64,000 nt of DNA from Amycolatopsis alba DSM 44262 (GTDB lineage: Bacteria; Actinomycetota; Actinomycetes; Mycobacteriales; Pseudonocardiaceae): contig NZ_KB913032.1 of assembly GCF_000384215.1 (NCBI RefSeq), positions 4,481,665-4,545,664 on the forward strand, written 5' to 3'. The notes under the pieces were generated by a model. That model was not told the origin of the DNA, did no database searches, and saw only the letters and a program-made list of their open reading frames with translations. Shown here piece after piece: positions 1 to 8,905 of the stretch. A program made the translations under genes and the position numbers. Numbering within the stretch: the stretch's first letter is position 1; every line of letters starts with the position of its first letter.

Positions 1-386
1 GCGTCCTCGGACGGGCGCGGAAGGTCCACAGGCGACAGCCGCCGGATCTGCACCAGCGGCGAAGGCCTGCCGTTGGGCTGATTCCCCGCGGCCTGCGGGA
101 GGACCTGCCACGCGGCCGGGCGACCGGTCGCCACGACGACCCACGCCCCGACCGCCATCGCCCGCAGCGCGACCTGCCGAGCCAGGTACAGGCCACCGAC
201 CAGCACGATCCGGGTCGGCGTCGACCGCAGCGCGGAGATCGTCAGCGGTTCGCCCTTGAGCCCGGAGCCGAGGACGATCCCGCCTCGGTCGCCGGACGGG
301 CTGATCGCGTCGAGCATCGCCGGGTCGACGGTGAATTCCGGGGCGACACCGGTGCTCTGGCCGGCGTCGCGCATACGGGTACTCAT
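1..386 (-). CDS. Partial hypothetical protein downstream of eccE
   Basis: The gene starts at ATG 386, overlapping the eccE stop codon in an ATGA arrangement, and runs off the window edge, so only about 128 residues are visible. I do not recognise the family. The N-terminus reads [18 protein letters not shown] and is followed by an alternation of hydrophobic strands and Gly-rich turns (for example RGGIVLGSG and RIVLVGGLYLARQV). No signal peptide or membrane segment is visible. Translational coupling to eccE suggests a role with the secretion apparatus, but that rests only on position. Confidence 0.6.
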   Translation of the reverse strand, partial: MSTRMRDAGQSTGVAPEFTVDPAMLDAISPSGDRGGIVLGSGLKGEPLTISALRSTPTRIVLVGGLYLARQVALRAMAVGAWVVVATGRPAAWQVLPQAAGNQPNGRPSPLVQIRRLSPVDLPRPSED

Positions 387-1963
387 GCGGTGCCTCCGAT
401 CGGCAAAGTCGCGGAGAACCCGGAGATCTGCAGGCCGCGCAACGGCGTCAGCGCCACACCCAGCTTGTCCGAGACACTTTGCAGCCGTTGGTCGGCGGCG
501 TCCAGTTCACGCGGGTTCCGCGCGCTCAGGCGCACGATTCCCCGCAGGCCGATTTTGCCTTCGTCCGCGGACGGCGAGATCGACATCGCCACCGTCGCCG
601 ACAGCGCGCGGACACTGGTCAGCGCGTTCAGACTGCCGCTGATCTTGCCCTTCGGCCAGCTGGTGATCGCGTAGCTCGCGTGCCCGATGCCCGCCGCGGT
701 GACGCCGGTCCAGCGTTCCTGCAGACCGACTTTCGCGGGTGAACCGGCGACCGCGGTCAGTTCCGCGGCGGAAATGCTGGATCGCAGCAACTCGTCCGGG
801 TCGAGCGGCCGGGTCGGCACGCCCTGGGACTCCAGGGCGTTGCGCACCCGCGACAGCGCGCCGATCAGCGCGCGGTGCGCGCCGACGACGCCGCCGCCAC
901 GTTCGCGGATGGCGGCCGGGCATCGGCGCGGGTCGAGCCGGATGGCGACCCATGTGGTCCGCCGCGCGGCCGCGGGAAGCGGGCCGAGCACCTCCATGTA
1001 GGAGCTGAGTGCCGGCGAGTCCGACGGAAGCGCGGCGCTGCCCGGATAGCAGTGCCAGATCATCTGGATCGAGTCGAGGACCACGCCGCGGTCCTCGAGG
1101 CACGGAGCGAGCGCGGACAGTGGCAGACTCGGCGCGCCACCCGCCTGGGTGATCAGCGCGGGCGCGGGCTCGACGAGCAGGACCGCGGTCCACGTCCCGT
1201 CGTTCCACGCGAGGCCGACCTGCTGGCGCTCGTGGTCCACGCCGTGCGCGACGACGAGATCGGGAACGGCGAGACGAAGCAGGTTCACTCTGGCGTCGTC
1301 GGGGCCGGTGACAGCGTCCTCTTCGGCGGCGAGCGTCTCGATGCTGCTCGGCGGAAGCGGATTCGCCACACGATCGTGCGAACGGAACATGTACCGCGTG
1401 GTGAGGCCGGCCCATTGGGTGAACCAGCGGCCGCCCCAGCGCAGGAACGCGATGATGATCGCGAACCCGAGTACGCCGATCGCGATCCACTTCAGCTTCA
1501 TGTCGATCGCGAGCAGGACCAGGCCGATCGCGAGCCCGAGTTCGAGCACGACCAGATTCGCCACGGGAAGCGGACCGAGATTGATCCCGCCGGTCCGTCG
1601 TCGCGTCGGCGCGGCGATCCGTGCCGCTGGAGCGGCGGGCGGACCAGACTGCGGGCCGGGGTCACCGGGCGGGGGACCGCCAGGGCCGCCTGGCCCACCG
1701 GGGCCTCCCGGACCACCAGGGCCACCGGGGCCCCCAGGCCCTCTTGGGCCACCAGGACCTCCCGGACCACCGGGGCCAGGGCCCTGTGGTCCGCCGGGCC
1801 CTCCAGGGCCACCGGGACCGCGAGGAACACCGGGACCGCCAGGGCCTCCGGCCGGGCCACCAGGGCCGCCTGGTCTGCCGGGCCTCGGCGGCGGCCCCGG
1901 CGGACGACCCGGCGGTTGCGGCCCCGGAGGGCCGGGCGGACGTGGAGGAGTGGTGACGGACAT
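383..1963 (-). CDS. eccE: Type VII secretion protein EccE with collagen-like N-terminus
   Basis: This is a predicted membrane component of the ESX/type VII secretion machine. Residues about 8-110 are almost entirely Gly-Pro-X triplets (GPGGPGGPG and variants), resembling a collagen-like region. Two adjacent hydrophobic helices follow at about residues 135-155 and 160-178 ([17 protein letters not shown], then [16 protein letters not shown]). The rest is a long soluble domain, which is the EccE architecture. I chose ATG 1963 rather than an upstream in-frame start because the purine-rich GAAGAG lies just before it and the upstream extension has no family character. It is divergent from eccB and overlaps the next minus-strand gene by four bases. 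M. tuberculosis ESX-4 lacks EccE, so its presence here resembles the fuller ESX-4 loci of other actinobacteria. The product is 526 aa. Confidence 0.85.
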   Translation of the reverse strand: MSVTTPPRPPGPPGPQPPGRPPGPPPRPGRPGGPGGPAGGPGGPGVPRGPGGPGGPGGPQGPGPGGPGGPGGPRGPGGPGGPGGPGGPGGPGGPGGPPPGDPGPQSGPPAAPAARIAAPTRRRTGGINLGPLPVANLVVLELGLAIGLVLLAIDMKLKWIAIGVLGFAIIIAFLRWGGRWFTQWAGLTTRYMFRSHDRVANPLPPSSIETLAAEEDAVTGPDDARVNLLRLAVPDLVVAHGVDHERQQVGLAWNDGTWTAVLLVEPAPALITQAGGAPSLPLSALAPCLEDRGVVLDSIQMIWHCYPGSAALPSDSPALSSYMEVLGPLPAAARRTTWVAIRLDPRRCPAAIRERGGGVVGAHRALIGALSRVRNALESQGVPTRPLDPDELLRSSISAAELTAVAGSPAKVGLQERWTGVTAAGIGHASYAITSWPKGKISGSLNALTSVRALSATVAMSISPSADEGKIGLRGIVRLSARNPRELDAADQRLQSVSDKLGVALTPLRGLQISGFSATLPIGGTA

Positions 1964-2119
1964 CCGCGCTTTCTCTTCCCCTCGTGCGTGCTGCGTACCC
2001 GGAAAGCCGGTCCCGAGGAACTTGACACTAGCTGGAGTTGGTAGAAACCCCACACCAGACGGTCCCCGTACGGCTATCCTGCGGAACCGTACCGCGACGG
2101 GGAGGACTGTAGGTCGAGA

Positions 2120-3742
2120 ATGCCATCAACACCGACTACTAAGTCTCAAGTTCAGGCTTATCAGTTCGTTCTGCGCCGGATGCAATCCGCGCTGGTCCGT
2201 CGCGATGCAGTCATGCTCCATGACCCGATGCGCACGCATACGCGAGCCACCATCGTGGGTATCGTGCTGGCCGCGCTGGGCGTCCTGGTCTTCGTCATCT
2301 GGGGACTGCTGAGCCCGAAGCCTTCCGTGCCGGACGCGGGCAACATCGTGATCGGTGAACAGTCCGGAACGGTGTACGTCGTCGCGGGGAACCCGAAGAA
2401 ACTGGTTCCGACCTTCAATCTCGCCTCCGCGCGGCTGCTGATCATCGCGCAGTCGAAGCAAGGGGCGCAGCAAGCGGGGACCAAGCCTTCCGGGCCGCAA
2501 CAGGCCTCCGAGGTGAAGAACCCCACAGTCGTCTCGGATGAACAACTGAAGAGCATTCCCCGCGGTCAGCTCATGGGCATTCCCAACGGCCCGCAACTGA
2601 TGCCGACGGAAGCCCAGCGCGCCAGCCCGGACTGGGGCGTGTGCGATGAGGTCATCTACGACCCGTCGGTGCCGAAGCCCGATCTCTCCAAGACGGAGAC
2701 GACCGTCTACGCGGGTGTGAAGCAGCTGGGAAGCCGTGAGCTCGGTCAGAACGAGGCTCTGCTGGCCAAAGGGGCCAACGGCAGGACCTATCTGGTCTAC
2801 CGGCTGGCGGCGAATCCCAACCTGCCGAACGCGAACGCCGTCAAAGCCGAGATCAAGCCCGACGCGAGCGCCGTCCTTTCCGCATTGAAGCTGCCGGACC
2901 AGCCCCGCGGGATCTCCCAGGGCCTGCTGGACGCGATTCCCGAGGTGCCCGAGCTGAAGCTGCCGGACGTCCCTGGCAAGGGGGAGAAGCCCAACTACGA
3001 GATCGAAGGCCTGAGGGTCGGAGACGTCTTCTCCACCGAGCAGGCCGAAGGACAGAAGAACTTCCACCTCATCCTGAGGGAAGGTATCCAGCCCATTTCC
3101 CCGGCGGTGGCGGACATCGTCCAGACCGGTAAGAACGACGGCAGCACCTCGGTGATGTCCGTCGCGCAGGGCAAGATCCGCAACGTCACGCGGGTGACGA
3201 CAGGGCAAAACGGCTTCGTCGAGCTCGATGCCTACCCCCAGAGCGTGCCGACGGTGCTCAACGCGACTCAGGGCTCCAAGGTCTCCTGCCTGAGCTGGTC
3301 CATCGCCGGCGAAGGCGGCAGCCGGGACGGGCACACCGCGGTCTTCGTCGACGACAAGCTGCCGAAGGGCAGGAACGCCGACGGATCCGCGCCCGGCGTC
3401 AAGATCGGCACTCCCGGCCCGGTCGGCGCGCCGATCAACAGCTTCTACATGGAGCCGGGGTACGCGGCCGTCGTCCAGTCGGCGACCGGCAAGGAGACCT
3501 TCGACAAAGGGCCGATCCAGCTGATCTCCGATCGCGGCATCCGTTACGGCGTCCCTGACGCTGTGACGGCGGACTCGATCGGGCTCAACAAACGCGTTCC
3601 CGCGCCCGAGTCCATCGTCCGGATCCTGCCCACGGGCGCTTCGCTGAACACGCAGGACGTGCTCCGCACCTTCGACACGGTGCCGATCGACGACAGGGCG
3701 GGCTCGGTCGCCACGCAGCCGCAGCAGGGCTCCGGCGGGTAG
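2120..3742 (+). CDS. eccB: Type VII secretion protein EccB
   Basis: EccB is a core membrane-complex subunit of ESX secretion, with a short cytoplasmic N-terminus, one membrane helix and a large periplasmic domain. The N-terminal region with [20 protein letters not shown] is the typical EccB signature. A single helix follows at residues 44-63 ([20 protein letters not shown]). The periplasmic part has the expected paired cysteines (WGVCDEV and KVSCLSW). At 540 aa it is slightly longer than usual, with a Gln/Gly-rich tail. GGAGGA at 2101-2106 precedes the ATG by 13 bases, a rather long spacing. It is divergent from eccE and is followed by the small/large WXG pair. Confidence 0.93.
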   Translation: MPSTPTTKSQVQAYQFVLRRMQSALVRRDAVMLHDPMRTHTRATIVGIVLAALGVLVFVIWGLLSPKPSVPDAGNIVIGEQSGTVYVVAGNPKKLVPTFNLASARLLIIAQSKQGAQQAGTKPSGPQQASEVKNPTVVSDEQLKSIPRGQLMGIPNGPQLMPTEAQRASPDWGVCDEVIYDPSVPKPDLSKTETTVYAGVKQLGSRELGQNEALLAKGANGRTYLVYRLAANPNLPNANAVKAEIKPDASAVLSALKLPDQPRGISQGLLDAIPEVPELKLPDVPGKGEKPNYEIEGLRVGDVFSTEQAEGQKNFHLILREGIQPISPAVADIVQTGKNDGSTSVMSVAQGKIRNVTRVTTGQNGFVELDAYPQSVPTVLNATQGSKVSCLSWSIAGEGGSRDGHTAVFVDDKLPKGRNADGSAPGVKIGTPGPVGAPINSFYMEPGYAAVVQSATGKETFDKGPIQLISDRGIRYGVPDAVTADSIGLNKRVPAPESIVRILPTGASLNTQDVLRTFDTVPIDDRAGSVATQPQQGSGG

Positions 3743-3814
3743 CTGTTCTGGGGAACCCTTTGGACGGCGCGCGCGTCTGAACGCCCAAGCGGTATCGGGT
3801 GAGTGGAGGGTGCA

Positions 3815-4129
3815 GTGGCCGGCCTGAAGATCGACGGCACCATCGTCGTCGACTATGCGAAGCGGGTGGACGCGGCCGCCGGAGAGCTCGATCTGGCGGC
3901 CGCCGAGGTGACCGGGGACGGCATCACCGTCGAGTCCCACGGGGCGTTGGGGGAGGAGTTGGGCCTCGGCGCGTCTTATGGGCGTGCGGCCGAGGCCATC
4001 CGACGTCAGCTGGAGGAGGGCGCGGCCGCGCTGAGGTCGGCGTCGGAGGCCCTGCACACGGTGACCGCGCGGCACGCCGGGCACGACGAAGAAGCCGCCC
4101 AGATGATCAAACGCGCCGTGGAGCTCTGA
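3815..4129 (+). CDS. Small WXG100-like ESX protein (first of a small/large pair)
   Basis: The product is about 104 aa, all-helical, and has no cysteine or signal peptide. It begins MAGLKIDGTIVVDYAKRV and carries the central LGLGASYGRAAEAIRRQ, which resembles the small EspC-like and WXG-like partners of ESX systems, although no clear W-x-G is present. I chose GTG 3815 because GGAGGG (3805-3810) lies 4 bases upstream; an in-frame GTG at 3803 would add four residues. Six bases separate its stop from the next gene, so the two are probably co-translated and may form a heterodimer. The family assignment is inferred from size, helical pattern and position. Confidence 0.75.
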   Translation: MAGLKIDGTIVVDYAKRVDAAAGELDLAAAEVTGDGITVESHGALGEELGLGASYGRAAEAIRRQLEEGAAALRSASEALHTVTARHAGHDEEAAQMIKRAVEL

Positions 4130-4134
4130 ATCGC

Positions 4135-5286
4135 ATGATCGCCGAGTCGGAGAACCCGACCGATTCCATCCCGCACCCGAAGGCCACCCGCGCCGCCGCT
4201 CCGGAGGCGGCCCGGATCGAGATTAGCCCGCTAAACTCGACTGGGGCGGGCGGTGAAGACCTGGTCGAGGCCGCGGCACCGCATCTCGCCTTCGTCTCGG
4301 AGCTGTCCGGCCACCTGGGACTGATCGATCCTGTCGAGGCCTACTTGACGCCGCTGGCGGGGCGCTGGGAGGACCTGAAGGACGAGGCCGACCGGCTCCG
4401 GAAAGCGGCGGCGACTGCCGGCACCGTTTCGAAAGAACTGTCGGAGGATCTCGGCCGCCTCGACGCAGGCTGGTCCGGCAAGGACGCTGACGCGTTCGTC
4501 GCGTACATCGGGGACATCAAGATCGCGGGCTCCGACGTCGAGGACGCACTCACCACGCTGGCGGGTTCGCTCGACGAACTGGTGCTGTCGATCCGTCGCA
4601 TCCTGACCGATCTCGTCGAGGTCCTGGTCGATACGGCCGAATTGACCTCCGAGACCGCGATGCTGCCGGTCGGCGGCGTTCGACGGGCGCGGACTCAGCT
4701 GGAGGACGCGCAGGAGTCGGCCAAGGCGCTCTACGAAGCCGCTCGCAACGTGATCGAGGGCTTCGTACGGCTTTGTGATGGCGTCGACGATCCTGACGGC
4801 GCGTCGCGGAGCATCGAGATCGCCCATCGGTACCCGCAGGACGAGTTCAAGCTCCAAGACGATTCCGCGCCGGCGAGCGAGCCGGTGCAGGAGAAGGGCG
4901 TCCCCGAAACGGATTCCAGTGCCGCGTCCGACGAGCAGTCGACGTCGCCGTCCGCGGCCGATCCGGCCGACGGCCGGAAGACCGGGTCTCAGGAACCTCT
5001 GATCGAGCAGGGACAGGCGCCGATCCCGGAGGTCGCGCCCGTGCAGGCCGCTCCGGCTCAGGGGCAGGCCACCGGGTCGGGATCGGGGATGATGCCGATG
5101 GGGATGGCGCCCATGATGGGGATGGGCGCGGGCGGCGGCGGAGGCGGGACCGCTCACCAGTCGAAGACGCGGCCTGCCTCGAAACCGTCCGATGTGGTCG
5201 GTGAGCCCGGTCAGGTCGTCCCGCCCGTGATCGGCGAGGACGACACCCCGCGGAAGCCCGCTCCGAAACCCAAGCCCGCCAAGTAG
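4135..5286 (+). CDS. Large WXG-domain T7SS protein with Met/Gly-rich tail
   Basis: This is a 383-aa protein with a helical WXG-type domain; WSG at residues 113-115 sits in LDAGWSGKDADAFVAYI, the classic turn of an ESX substrate. From about residue 250 it becomes a disordered Ser/Pro/Glu/Ala region. Near residue 320 is MMPMGMAPMMGMGAGGGGG, then a Lys/Pro tail ending KPAPKPKPAK. The same Met/Gly run occurs in the two large cassette proteins at 21196 and 27594, so all three probably belong to one substrate class. Residues about 27-36 (RIEISPLNST) are encoded by an interspersed repeat at 4215-4241. ATG 4135 lies 5 bases after the stop of the small partner gene. Cargo function is unknown. Confidence 0.8.
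   Translation: MIAESENPTDSIPHPKATRAAAPEAARIEISPLNSTGAGGEDLVEAAAPHLAFVSELSGHLGLIDPVEAYLTPLAGRWEDLKDEADRLRKAAATAGTVSKELSEDLGRLDAGWSGKDADAFVAYIGDIKIAGSDVEDALTTLAGSLDELVLSIRRILTDLVEVLVDTAELTSETAMLPVGGVRRARTQLEDAQESAKALYEAARNVIEGFVRLCDGVDDPDGASRSIEIAHRYPQDEFKLQDDSAPASEPVQEKGVPETDSSAASDEQSTSPSAADPADGRKTGSQEPLIEQGQAPIPEVAPVQAAPAQGQATGSGSGMMPMGMAPMMGMGAGGGGGGTAHQSKTRPASKPSDVVGEPGQVVPPVIGEDDTPRKPAPKPKPAK
4215..4241 (-). repeat. Interspersed TAATCGCGAT repeat, reverse copy inside a gene
   Basis: This is a reverse-oriented copy of the 26-bp repeat, with GAG for GCG in the first half. It is read in the frame that carries no stop and encodes IEISPLNS near the N-terminus of the large WXG protein, in the segment before the helical domain. 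Confidence 0.85.
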
Positions 5287-5303
5287 GTGCCCTCACGGGC
5301 GAC

Positions 5304-5382
5304 TCGATGTTCGCGGGCTAATCGCGATCTGGACGGCTCGAAGGCGAGTCCCGGCAGATCGCGATTAGCCCGCTAACATCGC
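5304..5382. repeat. Inverted pair of TAATCGCGAT repeats between convergent genes
   Basis: A forward copy (5304-5329) and a reverse copy (5357-5382) face each other across 27 bases, between the stops of the large WXG gene and mycP. Both arms carry the ATGTT subtype in place of ACTTT, so they can pair into a long hairpin. The location suits a bidirectional terminator, but there is no T-run. Confidence 0.85.
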
Positions 5383-5387
5383 ACGTT

Positions 5388-7046
5388 CTAGGGGGTCTTG
5401 CGGGCGGGGGCGGGGGTCGGCCGGTTGCGGCGGACCGAGTGCACCACGAACAGTGTGACGAGCAACGCCACCAGGCCCCCGCCGGTCCCGGCGAGCGCGA
5501 CGATCATCGGCGCGGAATCGCGGTCGTTCGACGGCGGCAGATTCGCGGGCAGCGGGACCGGCTTGGCCTTGTCCGCCTCCGACGGCACGATCGCCGTCAG
5601 CGCCGCGATCGGGTCGATGACCCCGAAGCCGACGAAGTTGTCCCGGCCGCCCGGCGCCGCGGGGTGCTGCGCCGTCGCCTTGATCCGGTTCATCACTTCA
5701 CGCGCTTTCAGCCCTCTGAACTTCGCGCGCACAAGAGCGGCCACTCCGGCGACGTACGGTGCGGCGAAGCTGGTCCCCTGGATGGCGCCGGGTTGCCCGT
5801 TGCCCTCGATGGTCAGGTTGGCCAGGCTGCTCGATCCGTCCGCCGGGTCGAGCGAAATGATCTTGGTGCCCGGGGCGGCGACGCTGACCCACGGCCCGTT
5901 GACGCTGAAATCCGCGACACCGCCGGTGTCGTCGATCGCCGCGACGGACAGCACGTCGTCGGCGAACCACGGCGGCGTGACGATCATCTTGGGAGACTTG
6001 GGGTCCGGCTGGTCGTTCTGCGGGCACTTGTCACCGACGTTGCCTGCCGCCGCGACGACGACGACGTCGTGCTCGACGGCGTAGTTCACCGCCGCCTGGA
6101 GTTGCTGCTCGCCTTCGGTGATGCCGCCGGTGGCCGGGCGACAGTTGTCGACCGACATGTTGATCACCTGAGCGCCCCTGTCGACGGCGCGGACCACGGC
6201 CTGCGCGAGCGTCTTCAGAGTCCCCGCGGTCTTGCCCTGTTCCTGCTGGCGTCCGCCCTTGTCCTGACCGGGCGCTGTCCCGTCCGCCGAACCTCCGACA
6301 GCGCCGTTTCCCTGTGAGGACGGCGGAAGCTGTGAACCCGGCGGGTTGTTCGACGAAGCAGGCGGACCGGAACTGGACGAGGGCGGCGCAGGCGGCTCGG
6401 CCTTCTTCTCCGCCTTCTCGTAGTTCTGGCTCGACTGCCGGATCGACATGATCGTGGCGTCCGGTGCGACCCCGCGGAACCCGATACTCGCGTCGGGCGG
6501 GTTCGCGGCGATGATCCCCGCAACCTCGGTGCCGTGGCCGTCGCAGTCTTCGAGCCCCGGTGCCTTGCCGCCGTTGGGAGTCGCGACGTAGTCGCCCCCC
6601 GATTCGACGCGACCGTTGAAGTAAGGGTGCGCGGTGACACCGGTGTCGATCACCGCGACCTTGATGTTCGCGCCGACCGAACCGGTGGCGCCGCGCATGA
6701 GCTCGTGCACCTTCTGGATCTGCAGGTACTCCTGGCCCCACGGGCGGTTCTTGATGTCGACCTGGTCGCCGCCGAGCTTGCTGCGTTGCACGCACTGCGT
6801 CTTCTGCTCGTAAGTCTCGTCCGGCTTGCCTGTGTCCGCCGGCCTCTTGGACGGGTCCACCGGAGGTGGCGTCGCGTAGTAGCCACCGGCGTCCGGCGCG
6901 ACATTGCTTTGCTGCGCCCACGCGGGAAGCGCCACCGACGCCGGCGAGAGAACACCGATTCCGGCCGCCAGCAGCACCGTTCCGGTACGTCCGGCGAGGC
7001 CGAGGTGGCGGACGCGCGTCCCCCTGGACTTCCGCGCTGCGGCCAT
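5388..7046 (-). CDS. mycP: Mycosin, subtilisin-like ESX serine protease MycP
   Basis: MycP is the membrane-anchored protease that associates with and stabilises the ESX membrane complex. A signal peptide covers about residues 1-45, ending near LPAWA. The catalytic triad is visible: Asp134 in VAVIDTGV, His171 in DGHGTEVAG and Ser425 in QGTSFAAPYVAG. A Pro/Ser/Gly-rich insertion at about residues 216-268 corresponds to the flexible mycosin loop. A C-terminal helix (MIVALAGTGGGLVALLVTLF) is followed by a basic tail. The start at ATG 7046 lies 23 bases after the eccD stop, so eccD-mycP form one operon. A continuous open frame reaches upstream into eccD but is only a shadow reading. The product is 552 aa. 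Confidence 0.95.
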   Translation of the reverse strand: MAAARKSRGTRVRHLGLAGRTGTVLLAAGIGVLSPASVALPAWAQQSNVAPDAGGYYATPPPVDPSKRPADTGKPDETYEQKTQCVQRSKLGGDQVDIKNRPWGQEYLQIQKVHELMRGATGSVGANIKVAVIDTGVTAHPYFNGRVESGGDYVATPNGGKAPGLEDCDGHGTEVAGIIAANPPDASIGFRGVAPDATIMSIRQSSQNYEKAEKKAEPPAPPSSSSGPPASSNNPPGSQLPPSSQGNGAVGGSADGTAPGQDKGGRQQEQGKTAGTLKTLAQAVVRAVDRGAQVINMSVDNCRPATGGITEGEQQLQAAVNYAVEHDVVVVAAAGNVGDKCPQNDQPDPKSPKMIVTPPWFADDVLSVAAIDDTGGVADFSVNGPWVSVAAPGTKIISLDPADGSSSLANLTIEGNGQPGAIQGTSFAAPYVAGVAALVRAKFRGLKAREVMNRIKATAQHPAAPGGRDNFVGFGVIDPIAALTAIVPSEADKAKPVPLPANLPPSNDRDSAPMIVALAGTGGGLVALLVTLFVVHSVRRNRPTPAPARKTP

Positions 7047-7069
7047 CAGAGCATCATCCGATCGGGTCG

Positions 7070-8464
7070 TCACTTGAAGTTGAGGTGGCGCAGCGTCGTG
7101 TAGAGGTCCATGACGCCGAGCGCCAGCGGGAGCACCGTCGCGATGAAAACGGCCTCGAAGATCTCCACGGTCCGTCGCAGCGGCGGCGAGAAGCGCTGGT
7201 TCGGGAAGATCACGCCGACCACGAGCGCGGCGGCGCCGATCAGCAGCAGCGCGCCGAACACGAACAGGACGCGGTTCAGCGGGCTCGCCGACCACATCCA
7301 GCCGAGCAGGATGCCCGCGCCGGACACCATGCCGGTGGTCAGCAGCGCGATGGCCTGCGCGCCGTTCGCGTACGCCCGAGCCCTCAAGAGCAGGACCAGC
7401 GTGGCGACCACGCCGAGGATCTTCCCGAAGATCGACGGAGACGTGGAGGCGATGATCGCGAACAGCGCCGTGGCCGCGCCGCAGCCGGTCAGCAGACCGG
7501 TCATGTATTCGTGGGCGACCGCGGTACGGCGCTCGATGGCGCGGTAGTCGGGGAAGCCCGAGTCTTCCTTGAGTTCTTCGGCGCTGCCGGGAACATGCGG
7601 TGTCGGCAGCGCCGCGAGCTTGATCGTCGCGCGCGGCAGGATCGAGATGCAGGCCAGCGAGAACGCGGTCGCGCCGGCGGCGACACCGGCGATCGGGGTG
7701 TCGATGAGGGTCGCGGCCAGGAACGTCAGCGCCGAGATCGTGGCCGTCGTCGCGGCCGCGATGAAGGTGGTGATCCCGTGCCCGATGACGAGGATGCAGA
7801 CCGCCGCCACGATGATCACGAGGGTGCTCGCGAGCAGCAGATTCGCCCACAGAGACAGCCCCGGCACGATGTAGAACCCACTGACGAAGGCCAGCGGCAG
7901 ACCGCCCGTCGCGGCGATCAGCACCCCGGTCGCCTCGGCCTTGTAGGCCTTGGCCAGCGTCGCGCCGACCGCGACGCACGCGATCGCGCCGACACCGCCC
8001 GCGATCGCGGCGGCGAGGGCGTTCCCGCCGTAGAACGACCCGCTGGTGAAGAGCGCGAGAGCCGAGAAGAACAGCGCCAGGCCACCCGCGATGTGCCCGA
8101 AGCGGCGCGCCGTCTCCTTGGTCCACGGCCGGAAGCTGTCCGGGGACGACTCGGCGATCGCGTCGACGACGTCGTCGTACAGCGGGGGCGGCGGGTTCTC
8201 GTTGCGCTTGCGCAACTGCAGCAGTTCGCCGTCGACGACACCGAGGGACGCGAGGGTCCGGCTCGGGTCGAGCGGCGCGTCGCCTAGTTTCGCCAATGCC
8301 CAGCCGCCGTGGCGGGCGCCGCCGTCCGGCGTCGCCTCTTTCGCCATTTCCAACAGCATGGGCAGCAGGTCCGCCACCGCGACGTCAGCCGGCAAAGCCA
8401 CGTCGATCCGGGTGCGTGGCGCGACCACCGTCACCCTGCTGAATACCGTCGTGCCCGTTGCCAC
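7070..8464 (-). CDS. eccD: Type VII secretion integral membrane protein EccD
   Basis: EccD forms the dimeric membrane vestibule of the ESX pore. Residues 1-90 form a ubiquitin-like YukD domain (TVFSRVTVVAPRTRIDVALP, then DGELLQLRKRNE). A linker with PPPPLYDD follows, then about eleven hydrophobic helices from residue 125 to the end (for example GGLALFFSALALF and LLASTLVIIVAAVCIL). The 464-aa length is normal for the family. It starts at ATG 8464 and is the first gene of the minus-strand eccD-mycP operon, divergent from eccC across a repeat-containing spacer of about 440 bases. Confidence 0.95.
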   Translation of the reverse strand: MATGTTVFSRVTVVAPRTRIDVALPADVAVADLLPMLLEMAKEATPDGGARHGGWALAKLGDAPLDPSRTLASLGVVDGELLQLRKRNENPPPPLYDDVVDAIAESSPDSFRPWTKETARRFGHIAGGLALFFSALALFTSGSFYGGNALAAAIAGGVGAIACVAVGATLAKAYKAEATGVLIAATGGLPLAFVSGFYIVPGLSLWANLLLASTLVIIVAAVCILVIGHGITTFIAAATTATISALTFLAATLIDTPIAGVAAGATAFSLACISILPRATIKLAALPTPHVPGSAEELKEDSGFPDYRAIERRTAVAHEYMTGLLTGCGAATALFAIIASTSPSIFGKILGVVATLVLLLRARAYANGAQAIALLTTGMVSGAGILLGWMWSASPLNRVLFVFGALLLIGAAALVVGVIFPNQRFSPPLRRTVEIFEAVFIATVLPLALGVMDLYTTLRHLNFK

Positions 8465-8602
8465 TGCCTTCCCCCTGCCCTGAGACTCTGGTCCTCGGGG
8501 AACCTATACCGAACCCGAGTGCCCACATCATCGACTGTCGGAAAAAGACCGGCAAAAGTAGGAGAGCCGACCTCCGGGACCCCTCCGTGCGGCCGCCGGC
8601 AC

Positions 8603-8693
8603 TCGACTTTCGCCCCCTAATCGCGATGCTTAGGGTCCCTAAGCATTCCGGAGGGCGCCCGCCCCCAGATCGCGATTAGGGGGCGAAAGTCGA
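8603..8693. repeat. Inverted pair of TAATCGCGAT repeats, CCCCC subtype
   Basis: The forward copy is 8603-8628 and the reverse copy 8668-8693. Both carry GCCCCC where most copies have GCGGGC, so the subtype matches between arms and the hairpin is preserved. The 39-base interval contains a second short inverted pair around CTTAGGGTCCCTAAG, giving a compound cruciform-like structure. Confidence 0.85.
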
Positions 8694-8714
8694 GACCGGG
8701 GTCTGGGGCGGCCG

Positions 8715-8740
8715 GATCGCGATTAGCCCGCTAAACGCAC
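8715..8740 (-). repeat. Single TAATCGCGAT repeat, reverse
   Basis: A reverse copy follows 21 bases after the 8603-8693 pair. It has the common GGGC core, with AGCGGGC on the complementary strand, and a diverged end (CTAAACGCAC). Confidence 0.8.
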
Positions 8741-8905
8741 GTCGGCGGGGCCGGAGCCCTACACTCCCGACATGCGTAGGGTCCCGGAAGGGGCCGTTCT
8801 CGGCGTTGTCCGGATTTCCACCGGTCACGTTCGATAGGTTGTCTCGCGCACCAGTACGCGCACCAACGGTGGCCGCCATCGTCGAGTTTGAAGAGGGGTC
8901 CTTCG

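Larger units (their letters stand above)
8465..8905. other. Divergent eccD/eccC intergenic region
   Basis: This is 441 bases without a gene. Its middle (8603-8740) holds three copies of the interspersed repeat. The stretch next to eccC (8741-8905) includes CGATAGGTTG near 8832, a possible -10 region, but no convincing -35 element. The promoters for eccD-mycP and for eccC must lie here by position. Confidence 0.5.

Noticed and set aside
1149..2312. Plus-strand collagen-like open frame antisense to eccE
   Set aside because: Gly-Pro codons read as Gly-Pro on both strands; the minus strand has the EccE membrane helices and a proper start, so the plus-strand frame is a shadow.
5388..8126. A 912-residue MycP-EccD fusion frame
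   Set aside because: The upstream half is an out-of-frame reading of eccD. Each gene has its own start, stop and ribosome binding site 23 bases apart.
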